64,000 bases of DNA from JANXUC01 sp043782485. Its GTDB lineage: Bacteria > Acidobacteriota > Terriglobia > Terriglobales > Acidobacteriaceae. Shown here one piece after another: positions 62,298-64,000 of the stretch (position 1 is its first letter; every line of letters begins with the position of its first letter). The DNA lies in the NCBI GenBank assembly GCA_043782485.1, contig JAYWAL010000007.1:1-64000 (forward strand), given 5' to 3'. The translations under genes were made by a program, and so were the position numbers. A model generated the notes under the pieces. That model had not been told where the DNA came from, did no database searches, and was given only the letters and a program-made list of their open reading frames with translations.

Positions 62298-62630
62298 ATG
62301 ACCCCAAAGACTCGGCCCGTTTCCCGGACCAAATCGGCTCTGGAAAGAGTTTGAGAAGCTTCCGGGGGACGCTCAGCTGGTGTGTCTAGATGCTCTCACC
62401 AGCGCAGCAGATGGCTCAAAGGCGGGTATCGCCAAGCCGCTGCAGGGCTTGGGCGCGGGGCTGTTTTAAGATTGCTCTGCCTTTTCGAGGTGATGCCTAA
62501 TCGCGTCGTTTGTGCTGTGCAACTTGCCGAGGCTGTATGGGTGATCCATGCGTTCCAGAAAAAGTCCGCGCAGGGTATGAAAACTCCACAGCGAGAAATC
62601 GATTTAGTAATCGACCGGATGAAGAACTGA
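62298..62630 (+). pseudogene. decayed RelE/HigB-like toxin
   Basis: The start (MTPKTRPV) and later pieces (EFEKLPGDAQLVCLDAL, IAKPLQGLGAGLF, then NRVVCAVQLAEAVWVIHAFQKKSAQGMKTPQREIDLVIDR, read in part) match phage-gp49-type toxins in order, but they sit in different frames, separated by at least two, probably three, frameshifts and several stops. The intact antitoxin gene follows 13 bp on. Confidence 0.8.
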
Positions 62631-62643
62631 AGGAGGTTTTGCG

Positions 62644-62967
62644 ATGAAGAGCGAGAAACTCCAGGTCGTGCGCGGCAGTGGCAATGTATTTCGTGATCTC
62701 GGAGTTGAGGATGCGGATGTTAAACAGTTAAAGGCCTTGTTGGCCGCTGAAATCATCAAGGCGCTGAAGCGGGATGGATTAACGGTCCGAGGCGCGCACA
62801 GCTGGACCGGAATTGCCGCAGCCGATTTCTCCCGCATTCGAAATGCTGATTTATCGAGATTCACGGTGCACCGGCTCATGTCGATTGTCAACAAGCTCGG
62901 CTCGCGGGTTGAGGTGAAACTGCGGGTGCGACGGACGCAGTCTGTGGCGCAAGCGGCTACGGCGTGA
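62644..62967 (+). CDS. XRE-family antitoxin (HigA-like)
   Basis: 107 residues. The middle (VRGAHSWTGIAAADFSRIRNADLSRFTVHRLMSIVNKLG, in part) is a Cro/CI helix-turn-helix of the COG5606 antitoxin type. An excellent AGGAGG site precedes the ATG. Its toxin gene, immediately upstream, is broken, so it is probably an orphan regulator. Confidence 0.82.
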   Translation: MKSEKLQVVRGSGNVFRDLGVEDADVKQLKALLAAEIIKALKRDGLTVRGAHSWTGIAAADFSRIRNADLSRFTVHRLMSIVNKLGSRVEVKLRVRRTQSVAQAATA

Positions 62968-62988
62968 CCGAATCGATAGCGAATGGGT

Positions 62989-64000
62989 CTAAGCGAATAA
63001 AAATTCCTTGGTCCGCAGTTCCTTCACCGTATCCCGTACCTTCGCAGCTTTCTCGAATTCGAACTTCTTGGCGTACTCGCGCATTTCCACTTCCAGCTTG
63101 GCAATGTAGGTGTTGAGTTCGTGCTGCGACTTGAAGTCGGGCAGGCCATCGGCCTCGGCGGCGGTGAAGTCGGCGTAGTCGGCCTGAACCACGGCGGCCA
63201 GCGCCATATCCACCGAGCGGATGATCGACTGCGGCGTGATGCCGTTCTCTTCGTTGTAGGCGGTCTGAATCGCCCGGCGGCGGTTGGTTTCGTCCATGGC
63301 CCGCTTCATCGAATCCGTCATGCGGTCGGCATAAAGAATCGCCAGACCATTCAGGTTGCGGGCGCAGCGGCCAATGGTTTGGATCAGCGATCCAGCAGAA
63401 CGCAGGAAGCCTTCTTTGTCGGCATCCAGGATCGCTACCAGCGAGACTTCCGGCAAGTCGAGGCCTTCACGCAGCAGATTGATGCCGATGAGCACGTCGT
63501 ATTCGCCTTTACGCAGGTCGCGCAGGATCTTCACGCGTTCGAGAGTTTCGATTTCAGAATGCATATAGCGGCAGCGCACGCCTGCCTCGGAATAATACTC
63601 GGCCAGGTCTTCCGCCATGCGTTTGGTCAGCGTCGTCACCAGCACGCGCTCGCCCAGCTTCACCCGTTCGCGGATGTTGTGCAGCAGGTCGTCGATCTGG
63701 CCCTTGACGGGACGGACTTCCACTGGTGGATCAATCAATCCGGTCGGGCGGATAATCTGCTCCACGACCACGCCCGCCGACTTCGTCAGCTCGAATGGGC
63801 CCGGCGTCGCGGAAACGTAAATCGTCTGGTGAATGCGATGCTCGAACTCCTCAAACGTTAAGGGACGATTGTCCAGCGCCGAGGGCAGACGGAAGCCGTA
63901 TTCCACCAGCGTTTCCTTCCGCGAACGGTCGCCCTTGTACATCGCTCGCAACTGCGGGATGCTCTGGTGGGATTCGTCGGCGAACAAGATAAAGTCGCGC
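62989..64000 (-). CDS. uvrB: excinuclease ABC subunit UvrB, C-terminal part
   Basis: About 337 residues of the C-terminal half, running off the right edge. UvrB motifs are plain: FADESHQSIPQLRAMYKGDRSRKETLV, EFEHRIHQTIYVSATP, IRPTGLIDPPVEVRPV, helicase motifs V-VI (LIGINLLREGLDLPEVSLVAILDADKEGFLR and QTIGRCARN), and a C-terminal UVR helical pair (YAKKFEFEKAAKVRD). It verifies DNA damage with UvrA and recruits UvrC for nucleotide excision repair. Confidence 0.95.
   Translation of the reverse strand, partial: RDFILFADESHQSIPQLRAMYKGDRSRKETLVEYGFRLPSALDNRPLTFEEFEHRIHQTIYVSATPGPFELTKSAGVVVEQIIRPTGLIDPPVEVRPVKGQIDDLLHNIRERVKLGERVLVTTLTKRMAEDLAEYYSEAGVRCRYMHSEIETLERVKILRDLRKGEYDVLIGINLLREGLDLPEVSLVAILDADKEGFLRSAGSLIQTIGRCARNLNGLAILYADRMTDSMKRAMDETNRRRAIQTAYNEENGITPQSIIRSVDMALAAVVQADYADFTAAEADGLPDFKSQHELNTYIAKLEVEMREYAKKFEFEKAAKVRDTVKELRTKEFLFA

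Noticed and set aside
1..64000. CRISPR arrays, insertion sequences, prophage, rRNA or tRNA genes
   Set aside because: No regularly spaced direct repeats, transposase, integrase or structural phage genes, and no credible RNA-gene signatures were seen by eye.

Overview
The window reads as a chromosome segment (about 60% G+C by eye, dense genes, many ATGA/GTGA stop-start overlaps) of a soil-type Gram-negative bacterium, most likely an acidobacterium. This is an inference from gene content: an ECF sigma factor of the TIGR02999 type beside a very large membrane Ser/Thr kinase, a TolB-propeller/amidohydrolase fusion, BACON-repeat secreted proteins, a TIGR03118 protein, and numerous short intergenic palindromes with a CTTCAG/CTTTAG loop. 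No rRNA, tRNA, CRISPR array, insertion sequence or prophage was seen.

Layout. 1-6.7 kb: end of an unknown gene, a PhnB-like protein, a Tat-exported gamma-resorcylate-decarboxylase-like amidohydrolase, a glutaryl-CoA dehydrogenase with a decayed second copy of its 3' end beside it, and a large GH63-type glycosidase. 6.7-14.7 kb: two divergent, tightly overlapping operons that look like one lipid-modification locus. Leftward are a B12-domain MerR regulator, DUF1475, DUF2062, DUF1295, a thioredoxin-fold protein and a CFA-synthase-like methyltransferase. Rightward are an FAD oxidoreductase, DUF1365 and CFA synthase. A near-perfect 33-bp dyad covers both promoters. 15-21 kb: a micro-operon of two tiny membrane proteins and DUF2256, an exported peroxiredoxin, an FAD amine oxidase, an XRE-cupin regulator, a cytochrome P450 overlapping cbiX. 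21-25 kb: ECF sigma factor and a 1029-residue sensor Ser/Thr kinase. 25-43 kb: mixed metabolic and secreted proteins, a FitAB/VapBC-like toxin-antitoxin pair, a TolB-amidohydrolase, a TPR protein, a 774-residue unknown protein, a BACON protein with a c-type haem motif, Ku, and an antitoxin next to a dead VapC gene.

43-55 kb: a DUF486 protein, a beta-propeller protein, a CocE-like hydrolase, then a complete leftward chemotaxis operon (TonB_C protein, MCP, CheW, CheR, CheA, CheB, CheY, CheX). 55.6-59.8 kb: a rightward sensor kinase, single receiver and NtrC-type regulator with overlapping ends. 60-62.1 kb: a PilZ-like protein, an unknown protein and an ATPase-less histidine-kinase fragment, preceded by a cluster of TGAGAC dyads that is a good candidate for the NtrC regulator's binding sites. 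The window ends with a second toxin-antitoxin locus whose toxin is broken and with the C-terminal part of uvrB.

The most notable region is the divergent lipid locus with its single shared operator and a B12-type regulator whose cobalamin-binding motif is partly degenerate. The most concrete evolutionary finding is the 78-bp acyl-CoA dehydrogenase remnant, which differs from the intact gene only at synonymous sites. All functions are read from protein sequence by eye; no database search was run.
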